From: Pseudomonadota bacterium
Lineage (GTDB): Bacteria; Pseudomonadota; Gammaproteobacteria; Burkholderiales; Burkholderiaceae_C
NCBI GenBank assembly: GCA_018241185.1
Contig: JAFEEH010000230.1
Coordinates: 1-56,878, forward strand
Direction: 5' to 3'
DNA length: 56,878 nt
The notes beneath the pieces were generated by a model. The model searched no databases and was not told where the DNA came from. It saw only the letters and a program-made list of their open reading frames with translations. Numbering within the stretch: position 1 is the first letter of the stretch; every line of letters begins with the position of its first letter. This document shows, one piece after another, positions 28,779 to 36,928 of this stretch. A program made the translations under genes and the position numbers.

Positions 28779-29603
28779 TCAGCCGGCCAGCCGCTCCGCC
28801 AGGGCCGAGAGCGCAGCGCCCACCGGCAGCTCGGCCTTGAGTGTGAGCAGTTCGTCGGCGCGCGTGCGTCCCAGGTTCACCGCCGCGACCGGCTGCCCGG
28901 CGGAGGCCGCCGCCTGTACGAAGCGAAATCCCGAATACACCATCAGCGACGAGCCGGCCACCAGCACCGCATCGGCGGCCGCCAGTGCCTCGCGCGCGGC
29001 CGCCACCCGCTCGGGCGGCACGCTTTCACCGAAGAACACCACGTCGGGTTTGAGCAGCCCGCCGCACAGCGGGCACGCCGGCACTTCGAAGCCCGAGAAG
29101 TCGCGCCCGTCCAGGTCGGCGTCGCCATCGGGCGCAGCCGACGCCTCCAGCGCCGCCCAGGCCGGGTTGAGTTCCAGCAGGCGCGTCTGCAGGGCCCCAC
29201 GCGGCGAGCGATGGCCGCAGGCCATGCAGCGCACGGTGTCGATGCGCCCATGCAGGTCGACCACGCGCTGGCTGCCGCCGGCCTGGTGCAGCCCGTCGAC
29301 GTTCTGCGTCAGCAACAGGCCGATGCGGCCCTGCGCCTCCAGCTGCGCGAGTGCGACATGCGCCGGCCCCGGATGGGCCTGGCCGATGGTGCGCCAGCCG
29401 ACCAGGCTGCGCGCCCAGTAGCGGCGGCGCGTGGCTTCCTCGCCCATGAAGGCCTGGTAGGTCACGGGCGACGGGCGCTTCCAGTCGCCGTTGGCGTCGC
29501 GGTAGTCGGGAATACCCGATTCGGTGCTGCAGCCGGCACCGGTGACCACGAAAAGACGGGGGTGCCGGCGGACGAAGTCTTCCAGGGCGTCGAGAGAGCT
29601 CAT
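28779..29603 (-). CDS. NAD-dependent deacylase, Sir2 family
   Basis: The 274-residue sirtuin has the NAD-binding GAGCSTESGIPDYRD, TQNVDGLH with the catalytic His118 in VVDLHGR, and the zinc site CMACG (126/129) and CPLCGG (177/180). FFGESVP and VAGSSLMVYSG complete the family pattern. It removes acyl groups from lysines using NAD. The ATG at 29603 gives the normal N-terminus; an alternative ATG at 29630 would add nine residues. No operon partner is visible. Confidence 0.93.
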   Translation of the reverse strand: MSSLDALEDFVRRHPRLFVVTGAGCSTESGIPDYRDANGDWKRPSPVTYQAFMGEEATRRRYWARSLVGWRTIGQAHPGPAHVALAQLEAQGRIGLLLTQNVDGLHQAGGSQRVVDLHGRIDTVRCMACGHRSPRGALQTRLLELNPAWAALEASAAPDGDADLDGRDFSGFEVPACPLCGGLLKPDVVFFGESVPPERVAAAREALAAADAVLVAGSSLMVYSGFRFVQAAASAGQPVAAVNLGRTRADELLTLKAELPVGAALSALAERLAG

Positions 29604-29830
29604 GCGTCCAGCATAGAGCGTGCGAGTCATCTCTCTGGCGCGGCCCGGCGGCTCTCCCCGAACGGCAGAGGACACAGAAAGTGGCGCAATCCGGAACTGG
29701 TAGGCATCCGCCGACTGCCCGTACGCCGACTGGCTGATACCGCTTGTCACAAACACGGGCTATCTTGCATCCATCGCGTTTCGAGGCAGTCGCACCACCG
29801 CCAGCGCTCCACCCCAAAAGGTCCATCGCC

Positions 29831-30049
29831 ATGCTCACCATCGCTCAGAAAGCCAAGATCCTTGCCAAGGCGGGCCTCGGCGTCGCGCTCCCGCAGGAGA
29901 CCGCGGCGCCGGACGATTGGGAGCACCGCGTGGAGCAGAGCTACGTGGCCTACACCGCCGCACGCGCGGCGCGCAGCCTGCGCGAAGCCGAAAACGCCCG
30001 CCAGACCGAGATGTTGCGGCGCATGGCCTGGTCCAACGCGGCGCTCTGA
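29831..30049 (+). CDS. Small hypothetical protein (72 residues)
   Basis: A short protein, charged and Ala-rich, beginning LTIAQKAKILAKAGLGVALP and containing a likely helix rich in Arg and Glu near the C-terminus. The ATG at 29831 follows an AAAAGG sequence 9 bases upstream. No family was recognised. An upstream reading in the same frame starts at 29744 but lacks a ribosome-binding site and protein-like composition. The following 94 bases contain a short inverted repeat. Confidence 0.6.
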   Translation: MLTIAQKAKILAKAGLGVALPQETAAPDDWEHRVEQSYVAYTAARAARSLREAENARQTEMLRRMAWSNAAL

Positions 30050-30085
30050 GCCGCCGGCGGCGTCGCGCCGGCGATGCCTAAATGC

Positions 30086-30118
30086 GACAGTTCGGGGTCT
30101 GTGCCTACCCGGACTGTC
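30086..30118. promoter_or_regulatory. Inverted repeat upstream of a small lipoprotein gene
   Basis: GACAGTTCGGG (30086-30096) and CCCGGACTGTC (30108-30118) form an 11-bp stem with one mismatch. It lies 25 bp before the lipoprotein gene at 30144 and 36 bp after the previous stop. It could be an operator or a hairpin between genes. Confidence 0.45.
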
Positions 30119-30143
30119 ATACCTCGGGGGTAGATTGCGCCCC

Positions 30144-30464
30144 ATGCTGCGCACGATGGCTCTGACGCTCATCCCGCTGACGCTCGCTGCCTGCGACGCC
30201 AGCACCGGATTCGGTTCCTCACCCATGCTGGGCAACACCGTGGTGCCCGGTGCGGCCGGTGCAGCACCGGCGGTCGCCAACATGGGCTGCATCGGCGCCG
30301 GCGCCAAGGCCTTCCGGCGCCCCTGGCAGACCATCGTGCTCGGCGGTTCGCGCCAGACCTTCACGGGCAACTACGAAGTGCAGCTCACCGACGGCAACGA
30401 CGGGGCGCAGGCGGTGTGCACCGTGACGCGCGACGGCCGCGTGCTGGCCATTGCGCCCGCCTGA
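30144..30464 (+). CDS. Small lipoprotein, unknown function
   Basis: A 106-residue protein with a short signal and lipobox (LTLAAC, Cys17), then a Gly/Ala/Pro-rich stretch and a C-terminal domain of about 55 residues with beta-strand character. Two Cys (in NMGCIGAG and QAVCTVTR) may form a disulfide. The family was not recognised. It ends 70 bp before the convergent sensor-kinase gene. A run of seven T at 30484-30490 could be part of a terminator. Confidence 0.65.
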   Translation: MLRTMALTLIPLTLAACDASTGFGSSPMLGNTVVPGAAGAAPAVANMGCIGAGAKAFRRPWQTIVLGGSRQTFTGNYEVQLTDGNDGAQAVCTVTRDGRVLAIAPA

Positions 30465-30532
30465 TCAGCCGCCGCCTGCCTGGTTTTTTTGAACGTTTTG
30501 GGCCTGCAGCGCCCATCCATCCTGCGCCAGCA

Positions 30533-30549
30533 GCTATCTTTTTGATAGC
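30533..30549. repeat. 17-bp GCTA-N8-ATAGC palindromic repeat, copy 3
   Basis: GCTATCTTTTTGATAGC, preceded by the CAGCGCCC flank at 30507. The minus-strand sensor-kinase gene ends inside it: the last residues LLSKR and the TAG stop (30536-30534) are encoded by the repeat. Confidence 0.8.
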
Positions 30550-31871
30550 AAATCACCCTGGCTCAGCGGCAGGCTGACGCGCGCCCGCAAGCCGCCCTCC
30601 GGCGCCGGCAGCAGCTCGAAGCGGCCGCCGTGGCCCCGCACGATCCGGTCCGCGATCGCCAGGCCGAGGCCGGCGCCCGCGGCGCCGCTGCGCGCGTCGC
30701 CGGCGCGCCGGAAGGGCTGCTTCAGCAGTTCGGCCTGCGCCGGGTCGATGCCGGGCCCGCGGTCCTCGACCTCGATCCATGCCCACGCTGCCTCGCGCGC
30801 GGTGCGCAGCACCACCGGCGGTCGCCCGTGGCGGAAGGCGTTCTCGACCAGGTTGTCGAGCACGCGGCGCAGCGCCTTCGGCCGGGCGGCGACCGGTGGC
30901 CCGCCGGCCGACGCCTCGACCTGCAGCGCCCGGCCGTGATCGGCGGCGGCCGCCTGCACGGTCCGCGCGAGCGCATCCAGGTCGACCGGCACCGGCACCT
31001 CCGCCTCCTCGCTGCGCGCGAAATCCAGGAACTGCCCGACGATGGCGTCGAGTTCCTCGATGCTGCGCGTCATGCTCGCCATCAGCTCGGGCTCGCCGCG
31101 GCCCTGCAGGATCTCCACGCCCAGCCGCAGCTTGGTGAGCGGCGTGCGCAGGTCGTGCGACAGGCCCGCCAGCATCAGCGCCCTGTCTCGCCCGGCCTGC
31201 TGCAGGCTGGCAACGAGCTGGTTGAAGCTGCGGCTGACGGTGGCGATCTCGGTCGGCCCGTCTTCCGGCAACGGCGCGGGCACCTGCCCGCCGGCCAGCG
31301 TCCGGGCGGCCGCGACCACCCGCGCCAGTGGCCGGTCGAGCCGTCGCTGCAGCCACAGCGCGCCCAGGATGGCCAGCACCACGCTCACCGTGCTGACCGC
31401 CAGCCAGGCCCCGGTGAACTCGCGCTCCGGCAGCAGGCCGGGCAGCACCACCCATTGCTCGCCGCCCTCCAGCGGCAGCCGCAACGCCAGGCTGCCGCCC
31501 TGGTCGCGGCGCCAGATGACGTCCACGCCCTGGCCCGCGAGGCGGGCCGACACCCGCCGAACGAAGCCGCGCTCCAGCGGCGTGAGCAGCGGCCGCAGCA
31601 CCGCAGGGGCGGTGGCGTCGCGAGCGCCATCGCCCACCCGTGCCCGCGCGTTGAACGCGTCCAGGAAGGCCTGCCGCTGCGCCGGAGGCACGGCCACCAG
31701 GCCGGCGCGGATGGCGGCCACGTTGCGCGCCACGCTGTCGGCCGCCTGGTCCAGACGCGGCTTCACCACCATCTGCCGCAGCAGCAGCGCGCCGCCCAGC
31801 TGGCCCAGCACGATCAGCGCGACGATGAAGAGCGCGTTGCGCCCGAGGAGGCTGCGCGGACGCCAGTTCAT
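30534..31871 (-). CDS. EnvZ-like sensor histidine kinase
   Basis: The 445-residue kinase has an N-terminal membrane helix, a periplasmic region of about 120 residues, a second helix (about residues 157-173), and a HAMP domain. The dimerisation box with phosphorylated His239 reads LSHDLRTPLTKLRLGVEIL. The ATPase domain has NLVENAFRHG, DRGPGI and GLGLAIADRIV. The ATG at 31871 overlaps the regulator stop by 4 bp. The last residues and the stop codon come from a 17-bp repeat, so the C-terminus may have been altered by its insertion. Confidence 0.92.
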   Translation of the reverse strand: MNWRPRSLLGRNALFIVALIVLGQLGGALLLRQMVVKPRLDQAADSVARNVAAIRAGLVAVPPAQRQAFLDAFNARARVGDGARDATAPAVLRPLLTPLERGFVRRVSARLAGQGVDVIWRRDQGGSLALRLPLEGGEQWVVLPGLLPEREFTGAWLAVSTVSVVLAILGALWLQRRLDRPLARVVAAARTLAGGQVPAPLPEDGPTEIATVSRSFNQLVASLQQAGRDRALMLAGLSHDLRTPLTKLRLGVEILQGRGEPELMASMTRSIEELDAIVGQFLDFARSEEAEVPVPVDLDALARTVQAAAADHGRALQVEASAGGPPVAARPKALRRVLDNLVENAFRHGRPPVVLRTAREAAWAWIEVEDRGPGIDPAQAELLKQPFRRAGDARSGAAGAGLGLAIADRIVRGHGGRFELLPAPEGGLRARVSLPLSQGDLLSKR

Positions 31872-32587
31872 TCCGGCTCGGGCACGAAGACGTAGCCCAC
31901 CCCCCACACGGTGCGGATGTGGCGCGGCTGCGCGGGGTCGGCCTCGATCAGCTTGCGCAGGCGCAGGACCTGCACGTCGATGCTGCGGTCGGTGGCCTCG
32001 TGGTCGCGCCCGCGCGCCAGTTCGAGGAGGCGCTCGCGGCCCAGGGGGCGGCCGGCGTTCTGCGCGAAGGCTGCGAGCAGGCCGAACTCGCCGGTGGTCA
32101 GCGGCACCTCGGCATCGCCCTTGTGCAGCGTGCGGCGGCCCAGGTGCAGCACGTGCGCGCCGAAGCGCAGCTCGCCGTCGTCGGCCATCGGCCCCGTGTG
32201 GGCACCGAGCATGCGCTGGCGCCGCAAGAGCGCCTGGATGCGCGCGAGCAGCTCGCGCGGGTTGAAGGGCTTGGGCAGGTAGTCATCGGCGCCCATCTCC
32301 AGGCCGACGATGCGGTCCACCGGATCGCCGCGCGCAGTGAGCATCACGATCGGGATGGTTTCGCCCTGCGCGCGCAGGCGCCGGCACACGGCCAGGCCGT
32401 CCTCGCCGGGCATCATGACGTCGAGCACCAGCACGTCGAAGCGCTCGCGCGCCAGCAGCCGGTCCAGCGGCGCGGCGCCCTCGACGGTGCGTACCGCATA
32501 GCCCTGGTCGCCCAGGTAGCGCTCCAGCAGTGCACGCAGGTCGGCCTCGTCGTCGGCGATCAGGATGCGGGCGAGCGGTTCGGCCAT
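31868..32587 (-). CDS. OmpR-family response regulator
   Basis: The 239-residue regulator has a receiver domain with acidic pocket ADDE (11-14) and phosphorylated Asp56 (LVLDVMMPG), conserved Thr in MLTARGD and Lys in YLPKPFNPRELLAR. A winged-helix domain ends VWGVGYVFVPEPE. The sequence is OmpR-like and its partner is EnvZ-like. Repeated ATGACA/TGTCAT motifs with 10-bp periodicity lie 55-100 bp upstream of its start and between it and the divergent exported-protein gene. They could be its own binding sites. Confidence 0.93.
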   Translation of the reverse strand: MAEPLARILIADDEADLRALLERYLGDQGYAVRTVEGAAPLDRLLARERFDVLVLDVMMPGEDGLAVCRRLRAQGETIPIVMLTARGDPVDRIVGLEMGADDYLPKPFNPRELLARIQALLRRQRMLGAHTGPMADDGELRFGAHVLHLGRRTLHKGDAEVPLTTGEFGLLAAFAQNAGRPLGRERLLELARGRDHEATDRSIDVQVLRLRKLIEADPAQPRHIRTVWGVGYVFVPEPE

Positions 32588-32641
32588 GGACGGGATCGTA
32601 GCGACGGCGCACACAGCGCCGCCCGCCCCGGGCGCGAAATC

Positions 32642-32686
32642 ATGACAAACGATGACAGCATGCAGCGCACCGTCATCGCATGTCAT
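32642..32686. promoter_or_regulatory. Paired direct and inverted ATGACA motifs, possible response-regulator sites
   Basis: ATGACA at 32642-32647 and again at 32652-32657 is followed by CGTCAT at 32671-32676 and TGTCAT at 32681-32686. Each pair is repeated with a 10-bp step and the two pairs are in opposite orientation. OmpR-family dimers bind direct repeats with this step. The site sits between the divergent regulator and exported-protein genes. Confidence 0.55.
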
Positions 32687-32782
32687 GAACCGGCGCGGTT
32701 CTGCCATCGCCCACTCACGGCTCGGGCCGACAGTGAAGGCACGGCACACGCTTCAGCCGACCCCTTCAACCAGGATCTGACC

Positions 32783-33325
32783 ATGCACACCCTCGCCCAT
32801 CGCTCCCTTCTGCTCTCCGCGGCGTCGGCCGCCATCGCCATCGCCGCTTCGGCCGCCACGCCGGACGCCCAGGCAGGCGCGTTGCGCTACCGCGGCGCCA
32901 ACGCCAGCGGCGGCATTTCCTCCGGCGCCGTCGTCCGTCGCCAGGGCCCCGACGGCGGCAGCCTCGCGCGCGGTCGCGCCCTGAGCACCGACGGGCAAGG
33001 CCATGGCACCGTCGCCCGCGGCGCTCTGGTGACCGGGCCGAACGGCGGCACGGGCGCACGCGCCGGCACCACCAGCCTCAACGCCGATGGCTCGGCCAGC
33101 CACCGGAGCGGCCTCGTCGCCACCAACGCCCGCGGCAGTGTGCAGAGCAGCGGCAGTGCCAGCCGCGATGCCGCCGGCAACGTCAGCCAGAGCCGCAGCA
33201 CCACCGCCACCAGCAACGTCACCGGCAACAGCGTGCAGAGCAGCAGCTCGTACGACAGCGCCACCGGCCTGACCCGCAGCGCGACCTGCTACAACGCCGC
33301 CGGCGCCGTGATCTCCTGCCGCTGA
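32783..33325 (+). CDS. Exported Gly/Ser/Ala-rich repetitive protein
   Basis: A 180-residue protein with a signal peptide (about residues 1-31, ending DAQAGA), then a low-complexity region rich in Gly, Ser, Ala, Asn and Thr. Repeated motifs of the type GxxASGGISSGAVV and GxGHGTVARGALV suggest a beta-rich extracellular fold. Two Cys near the C-terminus (TCYN, SCR) may pair. The family was not recognised. It begins a run of four + strand genes and lies downstream of the putative regulator sites at 32642-32686. Confidence 0.7.
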   Translation: MHTLAHRSLLLSAASAAIAIAASAATPDAQAGALRYRGANASGGISSGAVVRRQGPDGGSLARGRALSTDGQGHGTVARGALVTGPNGGTGARAGTTSLNADGSASHRSGLVATNARGSVQSSGSASRDAAGNVSQSRSTTATSNVTGNSVQSSSSYDSATGLTRSATCYNAAGAVISCR

Positions 33326-33335
33326 GGAGCCACCG

Positions 33336-33638
33336 ATGAAACACCTTCGATGCGCCCTCTTTTCCCTGCTCGCCGGCGCGATGCTGTCGGCACAGGCCCT
33401 GGCCCAGACGCCCGACCCCGCCCGCCAGGAGCAGCTTCGCACCGAGCTGCGCAAGCGATTCGGCGCCGCCGACGCCAATGTCGACGGCCGCCTGACCCGC
33501 GAGGAAGCCAAGGGCAGGATGCCCGGGGTCTACCGCAACTTCGACGCCATCGATACCGCGCACACCGGCGCCGTGACGATGGAGCAGATCGAGGCCTATG
33601 CGGCCAGCCGGCGCGGCCGCCGCGCTGGCGGCGACTGA
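33336..33638 (+). CDS. Periplasmic EF-hand protein
   Basis: A 100-residue protein with a signal peptide (cleavage near QALAQ, residue 24) and two EF-hand-like loops: DANVDGRLTREEA and DTAHTGAVTMEQI. The first has the spacing of calcium ligands (D, N, D, R, T, E). The C-terminus is basic. It starts 10 bp after the exported-protein gene and 12 bp before the desaturase gene. It probably binds Ca2+ or a related ion; its partner is unknown. Confidence 0.82.
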   Translation: MKHLRCALFSLLAGAMLSAQALAQTPDPARQEQLRTELRKRFGAADANVDGRLTREEAKGRMPGVYRNFDAIDTAHTGAVTMEQIEAYAASRRGRRAGGD

Positions 33639-33650
33639 GGAAAGCCAACC

Positions 33651-34553
33651 ATGCCCTTCGACAAGCTCCGCCACGCGCTCGGCCCCGACGTCGCGCCCTG
33701 GCTGCTCGCCCTGCCCCTGCTGGTGCTGGCGGCCGCGCTGGCCGAGGGGCTCGTGCAGACCTTCGTGCGCCGCCAGGGTTACGACTGGCGCGCCTTCGCC
33801 GCCTCGATGGCCGATGCCCTGGGGCGGCATGCCGTCGATCTGGCGGGCGTGTCGCTCGCGGCGCCGGTGCTCGTCTGGGCCCATGCCCACCGCATCCAGA
33901 CCCTCGAGCTGTCCTCGCCGCTGGCCTTCGTCCTGCTGTTCTTCGGCCTCGAGTTCTTCTACTACTGGTACCACCGTGCCGCGCACCGCGTGCGCTGGTT
34001 CTGGGCCACGCACGCGGTGCACCACTCGCCCAACGAGCTGACCCTGGCTGCGGCGCTGCGCCTGGGATGGACCGGCAAGCTCACCGGCACCGGCCTGTTC
34101 TTTGCGCCGCTGGTGTGGCTGGGATTTCCGCCGACGGCCGTGTTCGCGGCGCTGGGCATCAACCTGCTCTACCAGTTCTGGCTGCACGCGCCCTGGCTGC
34201 CGCGCCTCGGGCCGCTGGAATGGGTGTTCAACACGCCCACCCACCACAAGGTGCACCACGCATCGAACACCGAGTACCTGGACTGCAACTACGGCGGTGT
34301 GCTGATCGTGTTCGACCGCCTCTTCGGCACCTTCGTGGACCTGCGCGACGATGTGCCGCCGCGCTACGGCCTGACCACTCCTTTGCTCACCCACAACCCC
34401 GTGCGCATCGCAACCCACGAGTGGATGAACCTGGCGCGCGACCTGCGGCAGGCCCGGGGCTGGCGCGCGCGGCTGGCGATGGTCTTCGGCCCGCCCGGTG
34501 CCCGGACGGCGACGACACCGTCTTCCATGCGGATCGAGGAGGCACGACCGTGA
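33651..34553 (+). CDS. Sterol desaturase/fatty acid hydroxylase family membrane enzyme
   Basis: The 300-residue membrane protein has several helices and the three His clusters of the di-iron superfamily: WYHRAAHR, HAVHHS and THHKVHHAS. Such enzymes hydroxylate or desaturate lipids or carotenoid-like substrates. In prokaryotes the substrate is rarely known. It overlaps the esterase gene by 4 bp (GTGA), so the two are co-translated. Confidence 0.87.
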   Translation: MPFDKLRHALGPDVAPWLLALPLLVLAAALAEGLVQTFVRRQGYDWRAFAASMADALGRHAVDLAGVSLAAPVLVWAHAHRIQTLELSSPLAFVLLFFGLEFFYYWYHRAAHRVRWFWATHAVHHSPNELTLAAALRLGWTGKLTGTGLFFAPLVWLGFPPTAVFAALGINLLYQFWLHAPWLPRLGPLEWVFNTPTHHKVHHASNTEYLDCNYGGVLIVFDRLFGTFVDLRDDVPPRYGLTTPLLTHNPVRIATHEWMNLARDLRQARGWRARLAMVFGPPGARTATTPSSMRIEEARP

Positions 34554-35548
34554 CCCCGTGGACGACCACACCCCTGCGCGCCCGGTTCGGGGCCGCGACG
34601 CTGGCCTGCCTCCTGGCCGCACTGTGCGTGGCATCCCAGGCGCAGGAGACCCTGCGCTGGCGCGGCCGCACGTTCGAGGTCGGCACGCCCGTCGTGCCCG
34701 CGGGCGTGGTCCGCGATGCCGGCCTGCCCTACGGGCCGGACGCGGCCCAGCGCCTCGATGTCTACCGGCCCGCCCAGGCGCGACAGGCCCCGATCCTGGT
34801 CATGGTCCATGGCGGCGGATGGATGTACGGCGACAAGGCCGCCGCCTCGGTCGTCGACGCCAAGATCGACCACTGGGTGCGCGAACGGGGCTTCGTCTTC
34901 GTCTCGGTGGGCTACCGCCTGGTGCCGCAGGTCAACGTGCTGCAGCAGGCCGAGGACATTGCCCGCGCACTGGCGCTGGTGCAGACGCAGGCCACCACGT
35001 GGGGCGCCGACCCGCGGCAGGTGGTCCTCATGGGGCACTCCGCGGGCGCGCACCTGGTCGCGCTGCTGAGTGCGGCTCCCCAGCTGGCCCGTGCGCAGGG
35101 CGCACGGCCCTGGCGGGCGACCATCGCCCTCGACAGCGCCGCACTCGACACCGTGGCCCTGAGGCAACGGCGCCACCTGCCGCTGTACGACCGTGCCTTC
35201 GGCCCCGACCCTGCCCTGTGGGCGCAGGTGTCGCCCACGGCGCGCCTGTCGCCCGGCGGGCCGCCGATGCTGCTGGTGTGCAGCGCGCCGCGGCGCGACG
35301 ACGCCTGCGGCCAGTCGCAGCGCTTCGCGCAGGCCGTGCGGGCCCTGGGCGGCAGCGCCGAAGTGCTGCCTCTGCAGCTGGACCATGGGCAGGTCAATGC
35401 GCAGCTGGGCGTGGCGGGCGCGTATACCGCGGCCGTCGACCGGTTCATCGACCAGCAGCTGCACCAGGCCGGTCAAGCATCGAATCGGCCTCCAGCGCCC
35501 GTCCCGCCTGCGGGAGCAGCTATCTTTTCAATAGCAAACCGACGCTGA
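34550..35548 (+). CDS. Secreted alpha/beta hydrolase (esterase/lipase, HSL-like)
   Basis: The 332-residue protein has a signal peptide (to about residue 27) and the HSL-like oxyanion motif VMVHGGGW, nucleophile elbow GHSAGAH, and probable catalytic His in LQLDHGQVN. The GTG start at 34550 follows a strong GAGGAGG ribosome-binding site and overlaps the desaturase stop. The last 10 or so residues (AAIFSIANRR) are encoded by a 17-bp repeat at 35519 and look like a non-native tail. It converges with the sensor-kinase gene, and the two overlap by 29 bp. Confidence 0.85.
   Translation: MTPWTTTPLRARFGAATLACLLAALCVASQAQETLRWRGRTFEVGTPVVPAGVVRDAGLPYGPDAAQRLDVYRPAQARQAPILVMVHGGGWMYGDKAAASVVDAKIDHWVRERGFVFVSVGYRLVPQVNVLQQAEDIARALALVQTQATTWGADPRQVVLMGHSAGAHLVALLSAAPQLARAQGARPWRATIALDSAALDTVALRQRRHLPLYDRAFGPDPALWAQVSPTARLSPGGPPMLLVCSAPRRDDACGQSQRFAQAVRALGGSAEVLPLQLDHGQVNAQLGVAGAYTAAVDRFIDQQLHQAGQASNRPPAPVPPAGAAIFSIANRR
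35519..35535. repeat. 17-bp GCTA-N8-ATAGC palindromic repeat, copy 4
   Basis: GCTATCTTTTCAATAGC is preceded by CCAGCGCCCGTCCCGCCTGC. Two convergent genes end in it: the minus-strand kinase takes its final residues LLLKR and its TAG stop from it, and the + strand esterase reads through it to a TGA at 35546. Confidence 0.8.
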
Positions 35549-36899
35549 ATCCGATCGTGGTCACACCCTCGCCGGAGCGCGCGAACACCGTGCCGCCGTG
35601 CATCGCCGCCACCGCCTTCACGATCGCCAGGCCCAGGCCGTGGTTCTCGCCGCTGTTGTGGCGTGCGGCGTCGACGCGGTAGAAGCGGTCGAACAGGCGC
35701 GCGAGCTGTTCCGGGGGAATGGCATCGCTGGGGTTGGAGAAGCTCACCTCGGCCCTGTCGGCATGCCGCTCGACGCGGGCGACGATGCTTCCGCCGCCCT
35801 GCGAGTGCTGAATGGCGTTCTGCAGCAGGTTGCTCAGCGCGCGCCGGAAGAGCGAAGTCTCGATGGGCGCGACGGCGTCGCCCACCACCTCGACCTGCAT
35901 CTCGGCGTCCTCGAGCAGCACGTCGAAGAACTCGACGGTCTTGTCGACCTCGCGGGCCAGCGAGGACTCGGTGAGCCGGTGCGCCCGCTCGCCCTGCTCC
36001 GCCCGGGCCAGGAACAGCATGTCGGCGACGATGGCGCGCAGGCGTTCCAGCTCTTCCAGGTTGGACTGCAGCACCTCGCGCAGTTCCGGCGCGTCGCGCT
36101 CGCGCGCCAGCGTGACCTGGGTCTGCCCGATGAGGTTGGCCAGCGGCGTGCGCAGCTCGTGCGCGACGTCGGCGTTGAAGGTCTCCAGCTGACGGTAGGC
36201 CGCGTCGAGCCGGTCCAGTGCCGCGTTGAAGGAGCCGCCCAGCTGCGACAGCTCCAGCGGCAGGTCGGGCAGTTCCAGCCGCTGGCCCCGGTTGTCCGGG
36301 CCGATGCGCTGGGCGTCTTCCGACAGCTGCTGGACGGGCCGCAGGCCGAGCCGCGCGATCCAGTGGCCCAGCAGCGCGACGCTCACCACCCCGATCACCG
36401 TGAACAAGGCCAACGCGGTCTCGAACGCCCGCAGCGTGCGCGTGAACGACGCCTCGCTCACGGCCGCGATGAGCTGCAATCCCGCGCGGATGTCGTTGGC
36501 CGGCACATCGACCGACAGCACGGCCATCGAGCTGCCGCCCGGCCCCACCGGCAGGTCGACCACGCCCGCGTGGTTGCGCATGTGCGCGGCGATGGCCTCG
36601 GCGCCCTCGCCCCAGCGGAAGGCGGGGTCGTCGCTCCACATCCAGAAGCGTGTCTCGCCGCCGTTGCTCACCAGCGCAGCGATCTTGTCCTTGGCGCGGC
36701 TCGCCAGCTGGGGCGACCGGCCGTGCACCAGCAGGTAGCGCACGTCCTCGAGGCGGCCCTGCACCTGTTCGTGCTGATGCCTTGCCAGTTCGCGGCTGAG
36801 CACCTGGTGAAGCGCCACGCCGACGAGCGAGAAAACGACCAGCGCCACCACCGCGTACATGAGCGCGAGGCGGATGGCGATGGAGTTGCGTGGGGTCAT
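35520..36899 (-). CDS. CusS-type heavy-metal sensor histidine kinase
   Basis: The 459-residue kinase has an N-terminal helix, a periplasmic sensor of about 125 residues, a second helix near residue 165, and a HAMP domain. The dimerisation box with His247 reads NADVAHELRTPLANLIGQTQ. ATPase motifs are NLLQNAIQH and GLGLAIVKAVAAMHGG. The sequence style is that of heavy-metal sensor kinases (CusS/CopS type). The start at 36899 lies 29 bp after the regulator gene. Its last residues and TAG stop lie in a 17-bp palindromic repeat. Confidence 0.9.
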   Translation of the reverse strand: MTPRNSIAIRLALMYAVVALVVFSLVGVALHQVLSRELARHQHEQVQGRLEDVRYLLVHGRSPQLASRAKDKIAALVSNGGETRFWMWSDDPAFRWGEGAEAIAAHMRNHAGVVDLPVGPGGSSMAVLSVDVPANDIRAGLQLIAAVSEASFTRTLRAFETALALFTVIGVVSVALLGHWIARLGLRPVQQLSEDAQRIGPDNRGQRLELPDLPLELSQLGGSFNAALDRLDAAYRQLETFNADVAHELRTPLANLIGQTQVTLARERDAPELREVLQSNLEELERLRAIVADMLFLARAEQGERAHRLTESSLAREVDKTVEFFDVLLEDAEMQVEVVGDAVAPIETSLFRRALSNLLQNAIQHSQGGGSIVARVERHADRAEVSFSNPSDAIPPEQLARLFDRFYRVDAARHNSGENHGLGLAIVKAVAAMHGGTVFARSGEGVTTIGFSVGLLLKR

Positions 36900-36928
36900 C
36901 GGGGGAACGGGCAGCCGGCTATCCGCAT

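Noticed and set aside
29744-29830. Upstream start for the 72-residue protein
   Set aside because: The extra 29 residues lack a ribosome-binding site and look like intergenic sequence.
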